Shown: positions 43,641-51,691 of the stretch, piece by piece | How positions within the stretch are numbered: position 1 is the stretch's first letter | Layout: each line of letters opens with the position of its first letter | Assembly: GCF_002567005.1 (NCBI RefSeq) | Contig: NZ_NUZU01000002.1 | Location: 27,420-91,419, forward strand | From: Bacillus sp. AFS073361 | Lineage (GTDB): Bacteria > Bacillota > Bacilli > Bacillales > Cytobacillaceae | Direction: 5' to 3' | DNA length: 64,000 nt | Program-made: the position numbers and the translations under genes | The notes under the pieces: model-generated | The model's input: only the letters and a program-made list of their open reading frames with translations | Told to the model about the DNA's origin: nothing | The model's database searches: none

Positions 43641-45563
43641 ATGCAAAAACGCTTGCCATTTGAAATTGCAAAAACGGAGTCTTTTTATGAAAAATTGGGT
43701 GAATGGATCGGAGACTTATTCTATGACATATTGCCCGAAGCAGGCTTCGAATTAAGAGATGAACAGATATATATGGCTTTTCAACTTGAAAATGCCTTCA
43801 AAGATAAAAAAGTAATGTTTGCTGAAGCAGGAGTTGGTACGGGGAAAACAATCGTTTACTTGCTTTATGCGATCATGTATGCTCGCTATACGAATCGCCC
43901 GGCTGTCATTGCCTGTGCAGATGAGACTTTAATTGAGCAGTTGGTGAAAAAAGAGGGAGATATCGCAAAGTTAGAGAAGGTCCTTGGACTCGATATCGAT
44001 GTCCGCTTGGCTAAATCTCGAGATCAGTACCTATGTTTAAAAAAGCTGGATCAAACGAAGAACAATGACTTTTCCGATGAGATTGCAAGTATATATGAAA
44101 ACCTGCCTGATTTCGTTCATTCTGTTGGCTCCATGCAAACTTTTGAAAAATATGGCGACAGAAGGGATTATCCAACATTATCTGATGAGAAGTGGAGTGA
44201 AGTTAGCTGGGATGCTGTCCAGGATTGTTTTTCATGTGAGAAGCGGCACCGCTGTGGGTTGACCCTACACAGAGAGTATTACCGCCACTCTGAGGATTTA
44301 ATTATCTGTTCCCATGATTTTTATATGGAACATATTTGGACAAAAGAATCGAGGAAGCGTGAAGGACAGCTGCCGTTATTACCCGAACATTCTTCCGTTG
44401 TTTTTGACGAAGGGCATCTTCTTGAATATGCGGCACAGAAAGCATTAAGCTACCGTTTTACTGATTATACCTTAGAAACACTGCTTACAAGACTAATGGA
44501 AAATGAAGTCCGAGAAAAGACCTTATATAAGATAGAAGAGGCTTTATTAGATAATGAAGCATTTTTCGATGGAATTTCACAATTCTCCTCCCTTTCACAG
44601 GGGTCTGAAAAACAAATGATTACTAAGCACCCATTAGTATTGAAGACATGCAGAAAGCTTTTGTCCACTCTCCAATTCTTAGAAGAGGAATTAGTATTTG
44701 AAAGTGAGTTATATGTTATAAATGAATACGATTTGAAAATTGTAGAGGAATACCTGGAACAAATTACTTATTCTTTATCACTTTTTCTTCAGGAGTTAAA
44801 TGGAATTACTTGGTTCGAAGAAAAAGGGGGAGAACGGACACTAGTGATTATGCCAAAAATGGTTGAAGAAGTAATGCGGGAAGAAGTGTTCACACAGAAA
44901 AAACCGTTTATTTTCTCTTCTGCAACGCTTGCAAATCAAAAATCGTTCGATTATATTTCAGCGAGTCTTGGTGTTGATGACTATCTTTCGTTCTCAGTGT
45001 CATCTCCTTTTGATTATGATGATAAGATGGACATTTACCTGCCTGCCTTTAAACAAGCAGACATGGACGGAAAAATTGACTATATTTTAAAGGGAATTCG
45101 CGAATCAGAGGGGCGTGCATTAATTCTTCTCAATAATAAAGAGGAGTTAGCATATCTTAAGAAAAATCTTTCTGGAGAAGTCCCATATCCTATTTATTTT
45201 GAAGGCGATGAAGAAATTAGCACACTTGTTTCTAAATTTCAGAATGAAGAACATGCGATTCTTTGTTCCATCCATCTATGGGAAGGCCTCGATATTCCAG
45301 GAAGATCGCTTGAAAATGTGATGATCTTTTCACTTCCATTTCCACCGAATGATCCTGTCTTTACCGCAAAAAAAGCGGGTGTGGAAAATCCGTTTACGGA
45401 GGTTGAACTACCGTATATGCTCCTTCGCTTACGTCAAGGTGTGGGACGCTTGATACGGAGTGAACAGGATCAAGGGGCAGTTCATATTATGGTAAATGAA
45501 CATATTGACCCAGATGTATTAGAGAGGGTTAAAGAAGTTTTGCCTACTGAACCTAAAGCATGA
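43641..45563 (+). CDS. ypvA: DinG/XPD-family iron-sulfur helicase YpvA
   Basis: A 640-residue superfamily 2 helicase. Motif I is EAGVGTGKT (about 63-71), motif II is DEGH, and the C-terminal motif VI is RLRQGVGRLIRS. Cysteines in YLCLKK and CFSCEKRHRC form the Fe-S cluster of the XPD/DinG family. It is likely a 5'-3' DNA helicase in repair or R-loop removal. GGGGAGGGT precedes the ATG. Confidence 0.92.
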   Translation: MQKRLPFEIAKTESFYEKLGEWIGDLFYDILPEAGFELRDEQIYMAFQLENAFKDKKVMFAEAGVGTGKTIVYLLYAIMYARYTNRPAVIACADETLIEQLVKKEGDIAKLEKVLGLDIDVRLAKSRDQYLCLKKLDQTKNNDFSDEIASIYENLPDFVHSVGSMQTFEKYGDRRDYPTLSDEKWSEVSWDAVQDCFSCEKRHRCGLTLHREYYRHSEDLIICSHDFYMEHIWTKESRKREGQLPLLPEHSSVVFDEGHLLEYAAQKALSYRFTDYTLETLLTRLMENEVREKTLYKIEEALLDNEAFFDGISQFSSLSQGSEKQMITKHPLVLKTCRKLLSTLQFLEEELVFESELYVINEYDLKIVEEYLEQITYSLSLFLQELNGITWFEEKGGERTLVIMPKMVEEVMREEVFTQKKPFIFSSATLANQKSFDYISASLGVDDYLSFSVSSPFDYDDKMDIYLPAFKQADMDGKIDYILKGIRESEGRALILLNNKEELAYLKKNLSGEVPYPIYFEGDEEISTLVSKFQNEEHAILCSIHLWEGLDIPGRSLENVMIFSLPFPPNDPVFTAKKAGVENPFTEVELPYMLLRLRQGVGRLIRSEQDQGAVHIMVNEHIDPDVLERVKEVLPTEPKA

Positions 45564-45564
45564 T

Positions 45565-45603
45565 AAAAAACGGAAGCACCGTAAAGTGTGCTTCCGTTTT
45601 TAT
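45565..45603. terminator. Bidirectional terminator between ypvA and the MIP18 gene
   Basis: AAACGGAAGCAC and TGTGCTTCCGTTT pair, flanked by A and T runs. Confidence 0.92.
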
Positions 45604-45606
45604 ATA

Positions 45607-45906
45607 TTATCTTCCTAATAATTTAAGTCCTTCAGAGGTCATTTTATCCGGAGACCATGCTGGTTCCCAAACCAGATTTACATCTACTTTTTTTGTTTCT
45701 TCAATCCCCTCAACACTGTATCGCACCCCGCTTGTTATGCTGTCATGGAGCGGGCAGCCTGGCGTCGTTAAGGTCATCGTAATCGTAACATCATTCGACT
45801 CTGTAATCTCAATATTATAAATTAATCCGAGGTCGACTACATTTATATTTAATTCTGGATCGTAAACACTTTTTAATGCACTTAAAATTTTTTCTTTGAT
45901 ATTCAT
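45607..45906 (-). CDS. MIP18/DUF59 family iron-sulfur assembly protein
   Basis: A 99-residue protein of the MIP18 (DUF59, SufT/PaaD-like) family: ALKSVYDPELNINVVDLGLIY, TMTLTTPGCPLHD (conserved Cys), and VWEPAWSPDKMT. The family helps mature Fe-S proteins. It is last in the minus-strand operon that begins with a Crp/Fnr gene, 13 nt after the membrane-protein gene. GAGGTG favours the ATG at 45906. Confidence 0.9.
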   Translation of the reverse strand: MNIKEKILSALKSVYDPELNINVVDLGLIYNIEITESNDVTITMTLTTPGCPLHDSITSGVRYSVEGIEETKKVDVNLVWEPAWSPDKMTSEGLKLLGR

Positions 45907-45919
45907 CATAAACACCTCA

Positions 45920-47164
45920 CTATTTTTTTAAAACGTGCAGGATACTGAATGCAATAATAATAAATATAATCGACAGGATGGTCTGACCGATATTAAACAA
46001 AACAGTTATATGAAAGGTTAAGGCACAAAAGACTGACAAAATCGCTGCAATAAATATTGAAAACAAGGGGGTAACAATTTTTTCATTCATCATTTCTTTT
46101 AATGAAGGGACCTTGTTTTTTCCAATTTCTTTACTATATTTAAATGTCCACCAAAGAAATGGAACGATTTTATATAAATAACTAACGATACTTAAGACGA
46201 TCCAGAGTAATAAATAGGCGTAAACAAGCGCTCCTATAAGGTTCGTGAATCGAAAATTCCATAGCATGATAAACGCTGCCAAATGAATCAAATTCCCCAA
46301 TCCAATCGCAACTAGTGCGAACGTAAATGGTTTATCTAATGTCTTTTTCAATCGTTTTTTGATAATAAGGCTAATATGCAAGCTAAAAATAGTAAAACCA
46401 ACTAAAAGTAAAAAGAATCCAATTTTCAATAGCAGACTGTTATTTGTAAAGAATGAAATTAATGATAGGACAAGACCAGAAATATAATACGTAAATACAT
46501 ATTTTGCTTGGACCATCGGAAAACCATGGGATAAGGAAAACATCGGCACCATCTTGTAAGAGAATCCGAAAATTAACAGTGTAAACCAGCCTGTAATCCC
46601 CAGTAATAAATGGGCTTTAAAGATGGATTGATAATATTCCCCAGCAAAACCTGTTTTTAAACAATATATTAGGGTAATCCCTAAGGAAATTGTAATAAAT
46701 AAACAAACAAGCGCGGAACCTACAAAAGCAGTAAGAATAGTTGGTTTTGCTTGTGTTTTAAGGGTCATAAACATTTGGAATAAAAACATTAAGATCCCAA
46801 GCAGCATAAGGATGCCGGGCAGCATCGCATTTTGCGGCGACAAATACAACATCCCTGAAAATGAAACAATTCCAACGGCTGTTACGAAGAATTGAATAAA
46901 TCCGAATGTTTCATTCCATATTTTAGTTAGGAAAGCAACTGGTACCAATTGATACATCGATCCCATGGCAGCCATTAATGACCAGCCTAAAACTAATAAA
47001 TGGGCTGAAGACCAGATCACAGGAATTCTAAAAGTCCCTGAAGCTATTAATTGACCATTGACTAATAGGAGAATTTGCGAAAGTACTAATGCAATTAAAC
47101 TAAACAAAATAAATGAAAATGGAAGTTTAATATTTGTTTCACTTCCCATATTTTGAGGAAGCAT
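45920..47164 (-). CDS. Haem-copper oxidase subunit I-like membrane protein
   Basis: A 414-residue protein with about twelve membrane helices. Helices contain WSSAHLLVLGWSLMAAMGSMYQLVP, FKAHLLLGITGWFTLLIFGFSYKMVPMF and LIHLAAFIMLW; single histidines at helix starts resemble low-spin haem ligands of oxidase subunit I and NnrS-like proteins, but there is no HH pair or HPxVY motif, so it lacks the copper site. It probably binds haem but is not an oxidase. It sits with DUF2249 genes and an fnr gene beside NO reductase, suggesting a role in nitrogen-oxide response (inference). GGGGTGA lies 6 nt before the ATG at 47164. Confidence 0.75.
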   Translation of the reverse strand: MLPQNMGSETNIKLPFSFILFSLIALVLSQILLLVNGQLIASGTFRIPVIWSSAHLLVLGWSLMAAMGSMYQLVPVAFLTKIWNETFGFIQFFVTAVGIVSFSGMLYLSPQNAMLPGILMLLGILMFLFQMFMTLKTQAKPTILTAFVGSALVCLFITISLGITLIYCLKTGFAGEYYQSIFKAHLLLGITGWFTLLIFGFSYKMVPMFSLSHGFPMVQAKYVFTYYISGLVLSLISFFTNNSLLLKIGFFLLLVGFTIFSLHISLIIKKRLKKTLDKPFTFALVAIGLGNLIHLAAFIMLWNFRFTNLIGALVYAYLLLWIVLSIVSYLYKIVPFLWWTFKYSKEIGKNKVPSLKEMMNEKIVTPLFSIFIAAILSVFCALTFHITVLFNIGQTILSIIFIIIAFSILHVLKK

Positions 47165-47179
47165 GATCATTCACCCCGC

Positions 47180-47386
47180 TTACCGGAAGATTTCAATTTT
47201 AAAACTTCCGTCACTTTGTTGTTCTGTTCGTTGTTGATAGCCCAATTCCTCAAGCTGCTCATAGAGAAACATGGGCCTTCTATCATTAATTATTGTTAAT
47301 GTTTCATTTTCTCCGAGGGTTTCCAAGGCAGCTAAGGTTCGCATCATTGGTTGTGGCGGTTCTAAACCGCGATTATCTAAAATCAT
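47180..47386 (-). CDS. DUF2249 domain protein (second in operon)
   Basis: A 68-residue single-domain DUF2249 protein: LDNRGLEPPQPMMRTLAALE, LTIINDRRPMFLYEQLEELGY, and a beta-strand end. It has the TusA-like size and fold class, but no catalytic cysteine. Function unknown. It is 18 nt downstream of another DUF2249 gene. Confidence 0.85.
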   Translation of the reverse strand: MILDNRGLEPPQPMMRTLAALETLGENETLTIINDRRPMFLYEQLEELGYQQRTEQQSDGSFKIEIFR

Positions 47387-47404
47387 ACAATTTCCCCTTC
47401 TTCC

Positions 47405-47638
47405 TTAAGCTTTTTTTGTGAAAGTTACTTTCCAATGCTTATGATCAATTTCTTCTTCCTCGTGTGTAAAGCCTTTCGCCTTTAATACCGTGAAGAGTGG
47501 TGAGGGTTTAAAAGGGGCATGTAGGATAAAGATATCATTTCCTTTTAGCTCCTTAATTGCCTCCATAATTTTTTGGAAGGGTTCTATTTTATTCTTTAAA
47601 TCTTCTCTTACATCTAGTTCAATAATTTTCTGTTCCAT
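47405..47638 (-). CDS. DUF2249 domain protein (first in operon)
   Basis: A 77-residue DUF2249 protein: IIELDVREDLKNKIEPFQKIMEA, ILHAPFKPSPLFTVLKAKGF and a terminal strand HWKVTF. It keeps the HAPFKPSPL motif of the larger DUF2249 group. Function unknown; the group is often found near denitrification genes. It lies just after the fnr gene. Confidence 0.85.
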   Translation of the reverse strand: MEQKIIELDVREDLKNKIEPFQKIMEAIKELKGNDIFILHAPFKPSPLFTVLKAKGFTHEEEEIDHKHWKVTFTKKA

Positions 47639-47677
47639 TGTATTTACATCTCCCTATATTTAATTGAAATCTATTTA

Positions 47678-48370
47678 TTAATAGAACAATTCCTGTTGAA
47701 GTGCATCCCGGTCGATAAGGTAATACCCCTCCTCGTCGAGTGTAATAAAGTTTTTCTTTTTCACTTGATTAATCGTCCTGCTTACCGTTTCTCTTGAGGT
47801 ACCAATCATATTAGCTAATTCACGATTGGTAAACTGTGTGGTGAGTCTATAACGGCCATCAATCATTTCTCCATTAGATTTACAAAGCCTAACCAGCAGT
47901 AAAATAATTTGTTCAAAAGTATTATGAAGTACCTGTGCTTCTAATCTTCCTTGTAAATCTACTATTTTTTCTCCCAATACTTTAAAGAGTTTAATACAAA
48001 GTTCTGGATAGGTAATGAGAATTTCTTCAAACTTATCAATCGGAATGATAATGAGATTAGCATCCTCCATTACTTCAGCATGGGCTGGAAAATTGCCCTT
48101 TCTGAAAAATCCTGCATGTGGAAACATTTCACCAGGCTCAAGGACGGAAATTAGTTGTTCTTTACCTGATAGGTCTGTTTTGCAAATCTTAATCTTTCCA
48201 CTATGAATAAAAAACACGCGGTCAAGTGGATCGTCCTGCATAAAAACATACATCTTATGTTTATAAAACCGAGTTTGTGCAATCTTCACGATTGGCTTCA
48301 GTTCTTCTACTGACAATTCCTTAAAGATAGGGACAACAGATAATCTATTCACAATGTCTTCTTGCCTCAT
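47678..48370 (-). CDS. Crp/Fnr family regulator (second paralogue), beside NO reductase
   Basis: A 230-residue Crp/Fnr protein: sensor domain, dimer helix PELCIKLFKVLGEKIVDLQGRLE, recognition helix GTSRETVSRTINQV. There is no Fe-S cysteine cluster; a haem or other ligand could be sensed, as in Dnr-type regulators. It is first in a five-gene operon (fnr, two DUF2249, haem-copper-like, MIP18) and divergent from the NO reductase gene. AAGGTGATG precedes the ATG at 48370. An Fnr-like box with a TACAAT -10 suggests autoregulation. Confidence 0.9.
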   Translation of the reverse strand: MRQEDIVNRLSVVPIFKELSVEELKPIVKIAQTRFYKHKMYVFMQDDPLDRVFFIHSGKIKICKTDLSGKEQLISVLEPGEMFPHAGFFRKGNFPAHAEVMEDANLIIIPIDKFEEILITYPELCIKLFKVLGEKIVDLQGRLEAQVLHNTFEQIILLLVRLCKSNGEMIDGRYRLTTQFTNRELANMIGTSRETVSRTINQVKKKNFITLDEEGYYLIDRDALQQELFY

Positions 48371-48408
48371 TAACATCACCTTCGTATTAGTAATTATGAT
48401 TTAGTTAG

Positions 48409-48451
48409 ATTGTAGCAATGTTTTACAAGTAATAATGTGACCTCCGTCATA
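48409..48451 (-). promoter_or_regulatory. FNR/CRP-type promoter of the fnr-DUF2249 operon
   Basis: On the minus strand TATGA-CGGAGG-TCACA (48451-48436) matches TGTGA-N6-TCACA/T with one mismatch. A TACAAT -10 (48414-48409) starts 29.5 bp from the box centre, the geometry of class II activation (box at about -41.5). Confidence 0.72.
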
Positions 48452-48493
48452 GTTAACTAGTTTTTATGAAAATTATTCTCAGTCTAACAGGTG

Positions 48494-48509
48494 TGTGGCA
48501 AATATCACA
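48494..48509 (+). promoter_or_regulatory. Upstream FNR/CRP-like box of the NO reductase gene
   Basis: TGTGG-CAAATA-TCACA has one mismatch to the TGTGA-N6-TCACA palindrome. It lies 23 bp (centre to centre) upstream of the next box, so the two may act together. Confidence 0.55.
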
Positions 48510-48516
48510 GGAAAAG

Positions 48517-48559
48517 GATGAAATGCTTCACTTTGTGTCAGACTTGTGAAAGTTACAAT
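48517..48559 (+). promoter_or_regulatory. FNR/CRP-type promoter of the NO reductase gene
   Basis: GATGA-AATGCT-TCACT (48517-48532) has a perfect right half and a weak left half. A TACAAT -10 (48554-48559) starts 29.5 bp from the box centre, as in the divergent promoter and two others in this window. Confidence 0.6.
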
Positions 48560-48594
48560 ACGAAAGGTAATGAAACACGAAAGGATGAAGGGTT

Positions 48595-50958
48595 ATGGAA
48601 ATACAACGAGGAACACCACCAAAAAAAGTGGTGAAGGCGAATAAAAATGCATTGCTTAAATCAGTATTAGTGATCACAATATTGCTCAGCTTCACTGTTT
48701 TACTAGTTGGGGGATATTGGATTTTTAAAGAACAGGCACCAAGACCTGTCGAAGTAACTAATGAAAAAGGTGAAGTTCTATTTACAAAAGAATCCATCAT
48801 GGGTGGACAGGCCGTTTTTCAAAAGTACGGATTAATGGATTATGGTACTGTTTTAGGTCACGGTTCATATATGGGTCCTGACTATACGGCGGAAGCTTTA
48901 AAGCTATATACTGAGGGAATGCAAGACTTTAGGGCAAATGAACAATATAGTAAAGACTATGCTTCTTTAAATGATGATGAAAAATCAACAATTAAAAATA
49001 AAGTAATCAAAGAAATGCGGAAAAACCGTTATGACTCAAGCAGCGATACCATGAAGTTAACAAATGCACAGGCGTTTGGACTTGAAAGAGTTAGAGAGTA
49101 CTATAAAGAGGTATTCACTAAAGGTGACGGCTGGGGATTAAAGCCAAATCTAATTAAAGAAGGCGACATGCCTAAAACAGATCGTGCGTATGTTGCAAAA
49201 GGCGACCAAATTACACAAATATCAGATTTCTTCTTCTGGACTGCCTGGCTTTCAAGTACGGTTCGTGAAGGTGATAAAATTACTTATACGAATAATTGGC
49301 CATATTATGAAGACGCGGGCAACCAATTATCCTTTTCAGCCGTTTGGTGGAGCGGGGCAAGCATTACATTATTTGTATTAATGGTAGGAATTATCCTATT
49401 CGTGTTCTACCGTTATAATTTTGGAATGCAGGAAGCGTATAAAGAAGGTAATTTCCCGCAGATTGATCTACGAAAAATGCCAGTGACAAGTTCACAAGTG
49501 AAAACAGGGAAATACTTCGTGATTGTTGCTGCTTTATTCTTTGTACAATGTATGTTTGGGGCTTTACTAGCTCACTATTATATCGAACCAGATAGTTTCT
49601 TTGGAATGAAGTGGATTCATGATATTCTTCCATTTAATATTTCAAAAGGTTACCACCTGCAGCTGGCTATTTTCTGGATAGCTACAGCCTGGCTTGGAAT
49701 GGGAATTTATGTTGCACCGCTTGTTGGCGGGTATGAACCTAAGAAACAAGGTCTATTAGTAGATATTTTATTCTGGGCACTGGTTGTTCTTGTTGCCGGA
49801 AGTATGGTTGGAGAATGGCTTGGTGCAAATGGTTATTTAGGAAACAAGTGGTTCTTATTTGGACATACAGGTTGGGAATATATTGAACTAGGACGTGTTT
49901 GGCAGCTCATTCTCATTGTGGGGATGCTTATCTGGCTGTTTATTGTTTATCGTGGAGTCAGGGCAGGTCTTAAGCGAGAAACAGATAAAGGCGGACTCAT
50001 TCACCTATTATTCTACTCAGCGATTGCTGTACCAGCTTTCTATATTTTTGCCTTATTTATCAACCCAGGTACCAGCTTTACATTTGCCGATTACTGGCGC
50101 TGGTGGATTATCCACTTATGGGTAGAAGGTATTTTTGAAGTGTTTGCAGTTGTAGTTATTGGTTTCTTATTGGTTCAACTAGGCCTCGTAACGAAGAAAT
50201 CTACCGTAAGACAACTTTATTTCCAATTGATCCTTCTCTTGGGCAGCGGGGTAATCGGAATCGGGCACCATTATTACTACAATGGTTCTGCAGAAATTTG
50301 GCTGTCTCTCGGCGCTGTATTCTCTGCATTAGAAGTTATTCCGTTAACATTGTTAATCCTTGAAGCATATGAGCAATACAAAATGATGCGTGAGGGTGGA
50401 GTAAATTTCCCTTACAAAGGAACATTCTGGTTCTTAATCTCAGTTGCCATTTGGAACTTAGTCGGTGCAGGTGTGCTTGGCTTCTTGATTAACCTGCCTG
50501 CTGTCAGCTATTTTGAACATGGACAATTCTTAACCCCAGCACACGGCCATGGTTCGATGATGGGGGTATACGGTATGTTCGCATGTGCAGTACTTCTTTA
50601 CTCCTTAAGAAATATTGTAAAGCCAGAAGCATGGAATGATAAATGGATTAAAATCAGCTGTATCTTGTTAAACATTGGACTCGCAGGAATGGTGTTCCTA
50701 TCCTTACTTCCAGTCGGATTCATCCAAATTAAAGAAGCATTTAATCATGGATATGCAGCATCTCGTTCAGCATCTTTCTTACAAAAGGATATTGTTGAAA
50801 CATTATTAACTTGGCGCGCGGTGCCTGACACCATATTCTTAATTGGCGTAGTGATATTGTTAGTATTCTGTATTAAGGCAATCTTTAATTTGAGAAAGCC
50901 AACACATAAAGAAGGAGAAAAGCTTCCAGTTAAAGATTTATCAATAGATGAAGAGTAA
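48595..50958 (+). CDS. norZ: Quinol-dependent nitric oxide reductase (qNor)
   Basis: A 787-residue single-subunit NO reductase. After one N-terminal helix (about 25-45) there is an outer domain of about 180 residues (MGGQAVFQKYGLMDYGTVLGHGSYMGPDYTAE) with no CxxCH, so it is the quinol type. Twelve or so further helices follow, with haem and Fe ligands in GYHLQLAIFWIATAWLGMG, WWIIHLWVEGIFEVFA (His and Glu near the non-haem iron), IGHHYYYNG (HH pair) and HGHGSMMGVYGMFA. It reduces NO to N2O for detoxification or respiration. AAGGATGAAGG precedes the ATG. Confidence 0.95.
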   Translation: MEIQRGTPPKKVVKANKNALLKSVLVITILLSFTVLLVGGYWIFKEQAPRPVEVTNEKGEVLFTKESIMGGQAVFQKYGLMDYGTVLGHGSYMGPDYTAEALKLYTEGMQDFRANEQYSKDYASLNDDEKSTIKNKVIKEMRKNRYDSSSDTMKLTNAQAFGLERVREYYKEVFTKGDGWGLKPNLIKEGDMPKTDRAYVAKGDQITQISDFFFWTAWLSSTVREGDKITYTNNWPYYEDAGNQLSFSAVWWSGASITLFVLMVGIILFVFYRYNFGMQEAYKEGNFPQIDLRKMPVTSSQVKTGKYFVIVAALFFVQCMFGALLAHYYIEPDSFFGMKWIHDILPFNISKGYHLQLAIFWIATAWLGMGIYVAPLVGGYEPKKQGLLVDILFWALVVLVAGSMVGEWLGANGYLGNKWFLFGHTGWEYIELGRVWQLILIVGMLIWLFIVYRGVRAGLKRETDKGGLIHLLFYSAIAVPAFYIFALFINPGTSFTFADYWRWWIIHLWVEGIFEVFAVVVIGFLLVQLGLVTKKSTVRQLYFQLILLLGSGVIGIGHHYYYNGSAEIWLSLGAVFSALEVIPLTLLILEAYEQYKMMREGGVNFPYKGTFWFLISVAIWNLVGAGVLGFLINLPAVSYFEHGQFLTPAHGHGSMMGVYGMFACAVLLYSLRNIVKPEAWNDKWIKISCILLNIGLAGMVFLSLLPVGFIQIKEAFNHGYAASRSASFLQKDIVETLLTWRAVPDTIFLIGVVILLVFCIKAIFNLRKPTHKEGEKLPVKDLSIDEE

Positions 50959-50963
50959 TCATT

Positions 50964-51000
50964 AAAAATCCGCAAAGGTCAGCTTTGCGGATTTTCTTTG
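50964..51000. terminator. Terminator of norZ and of the small Cys-rich gene
   Basis: AAAATCCGCAAAG and CTTTGCGGATTTT pair around GTCAG; A and T tracts let it act in both directions. It overlaps the 3' end of the convergent 48-residue gene. Confidence 0.85.
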
Positions 51001-51125
51001 CTCTTTTTCTCAAAACACTCAAAACAATAGATTTCTTTCTCCTCTGTATGGATCCCGTTAAAAAAACCATCCAAACAATAGATTTCTTTACTACAGCATG
51101 TACACTTTCCAATGAGTTCCTTCAT
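50979..51125 (-). CDS. Small Cys-rich, probably zinc-binding protein
   Basis: A 48-residue protein starting MKELIGKCTCCSKEIYCLDG and later containing EIYCFECFEK. Cysteines pair as CTCC and CFEC, a zinc-ribbon-like layout; the repeated KEIYC segments suggest an internal duplication. GGGGGGATG lies just before the ATG at 51125, and a terminator overlaps the end. It is convergent with norZ. Function unknown. Confidence 0.7.
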   Translation of the reverse strand: MKELIGKCTCCSKEIYCLDGFFNGIHTEEKEIYCFECFEKKSKENPQS

Positions 51126-51161
51126 TGTCATCCCCCCGTTTAAGCAAAATCATGTTTTTGG

Positions 51162-51204
51162 TGTGATGCCACTCACTAAGTTTTCATACAGGTTTTAATA
51201 TAAT
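51162..51204 (+). promoter_or_regulatory. FNR/CRP-type promoter of the third DUF2249 gene
   Basis: TGTGA-TGCCAC-TCACT (51162-51177) is an exact match to the B. subtilis FNR consensus TGTGA-N6-TCACT. A perfect TATAAT (51199-51204) starts 29.5 bp from its centre, the class II geometry. Confidence 0.82.
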
Positions 51205-51240
51205 AAAAGAGAAGTTAACAAATTAATAGGAGTGATAATA

Positions 51241-51474
51241 ATGCAAACATACGCAAAAGTTATCAATGTACCAGATTTCCCACCACGTGAGAAACATCCT
51301 ACCATTTTTAATGGCTTTGACGAACTAGCATCTGGTGAAACGATGATGATTGTCAATGACCACGATCCAAGACCATTGTTATATCAATTCATGATGGAAA
51401 GACCAGAGCAATTTTCTTGGGAGTACCTTGAAGAAGGTCCAGAAACTTGGAGAGTAGCTATTGCTAAAAAGTAG
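51241..51474 (+). CDS. DUF2249 domain protein (third copy)
   Basis: A 77-residue DUF2249 protein: PREKHPTIFNGFDELASGETMMIVNDHDPRPLLYQF and a terminal WRVAIAKK strand. The NDHDPRPL motif is the typical form of the family. Function unknown. TAGGAGTGA precedes the ATG at 51241. It has its own promoter with an exact FNR consensus. Confidence 0.88.
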   Translation: MQTYAKVINVPDFPPREKHPTIFNGFDELASGETMMIVNDHDPRPLLYQFMMERPEQFSWEYLEEGPETWRVAIAKK

Positions 51475-51691
51475 TTCCCTTAAAAATTAATTTCAATTAA
51501 ACTTGATTAACTTAACCATTGCTAAATTTTCCAATCTATTTATTTTCCAGGATTCATCCTCTTTTCCCTATATTTCTATTTTACAACAGAATTTCTTTCT
51601 GTTGTTTTTTTATTCCGATGGTTATAGCCATTTACCTATTTTTCTGAATAATGTGTTAAAATTTAAATGGGAATCTAAAGGGGGATATGGA

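Noticed and set aside
48595-49300. Cytochrome c domain at the N-terminus of the NO reductase
   Set aside because: There is no CxxCH motif or CuA site, so the enzyme is the quinol-dependent type.
51503-51691. 63-codon N-terminal extension of the M32 carboxypeptidase
   Set aside because: AAAGGGGGA and the family length both place the start at 51692; the extension is AT-rich and hydrophobic by composition only.
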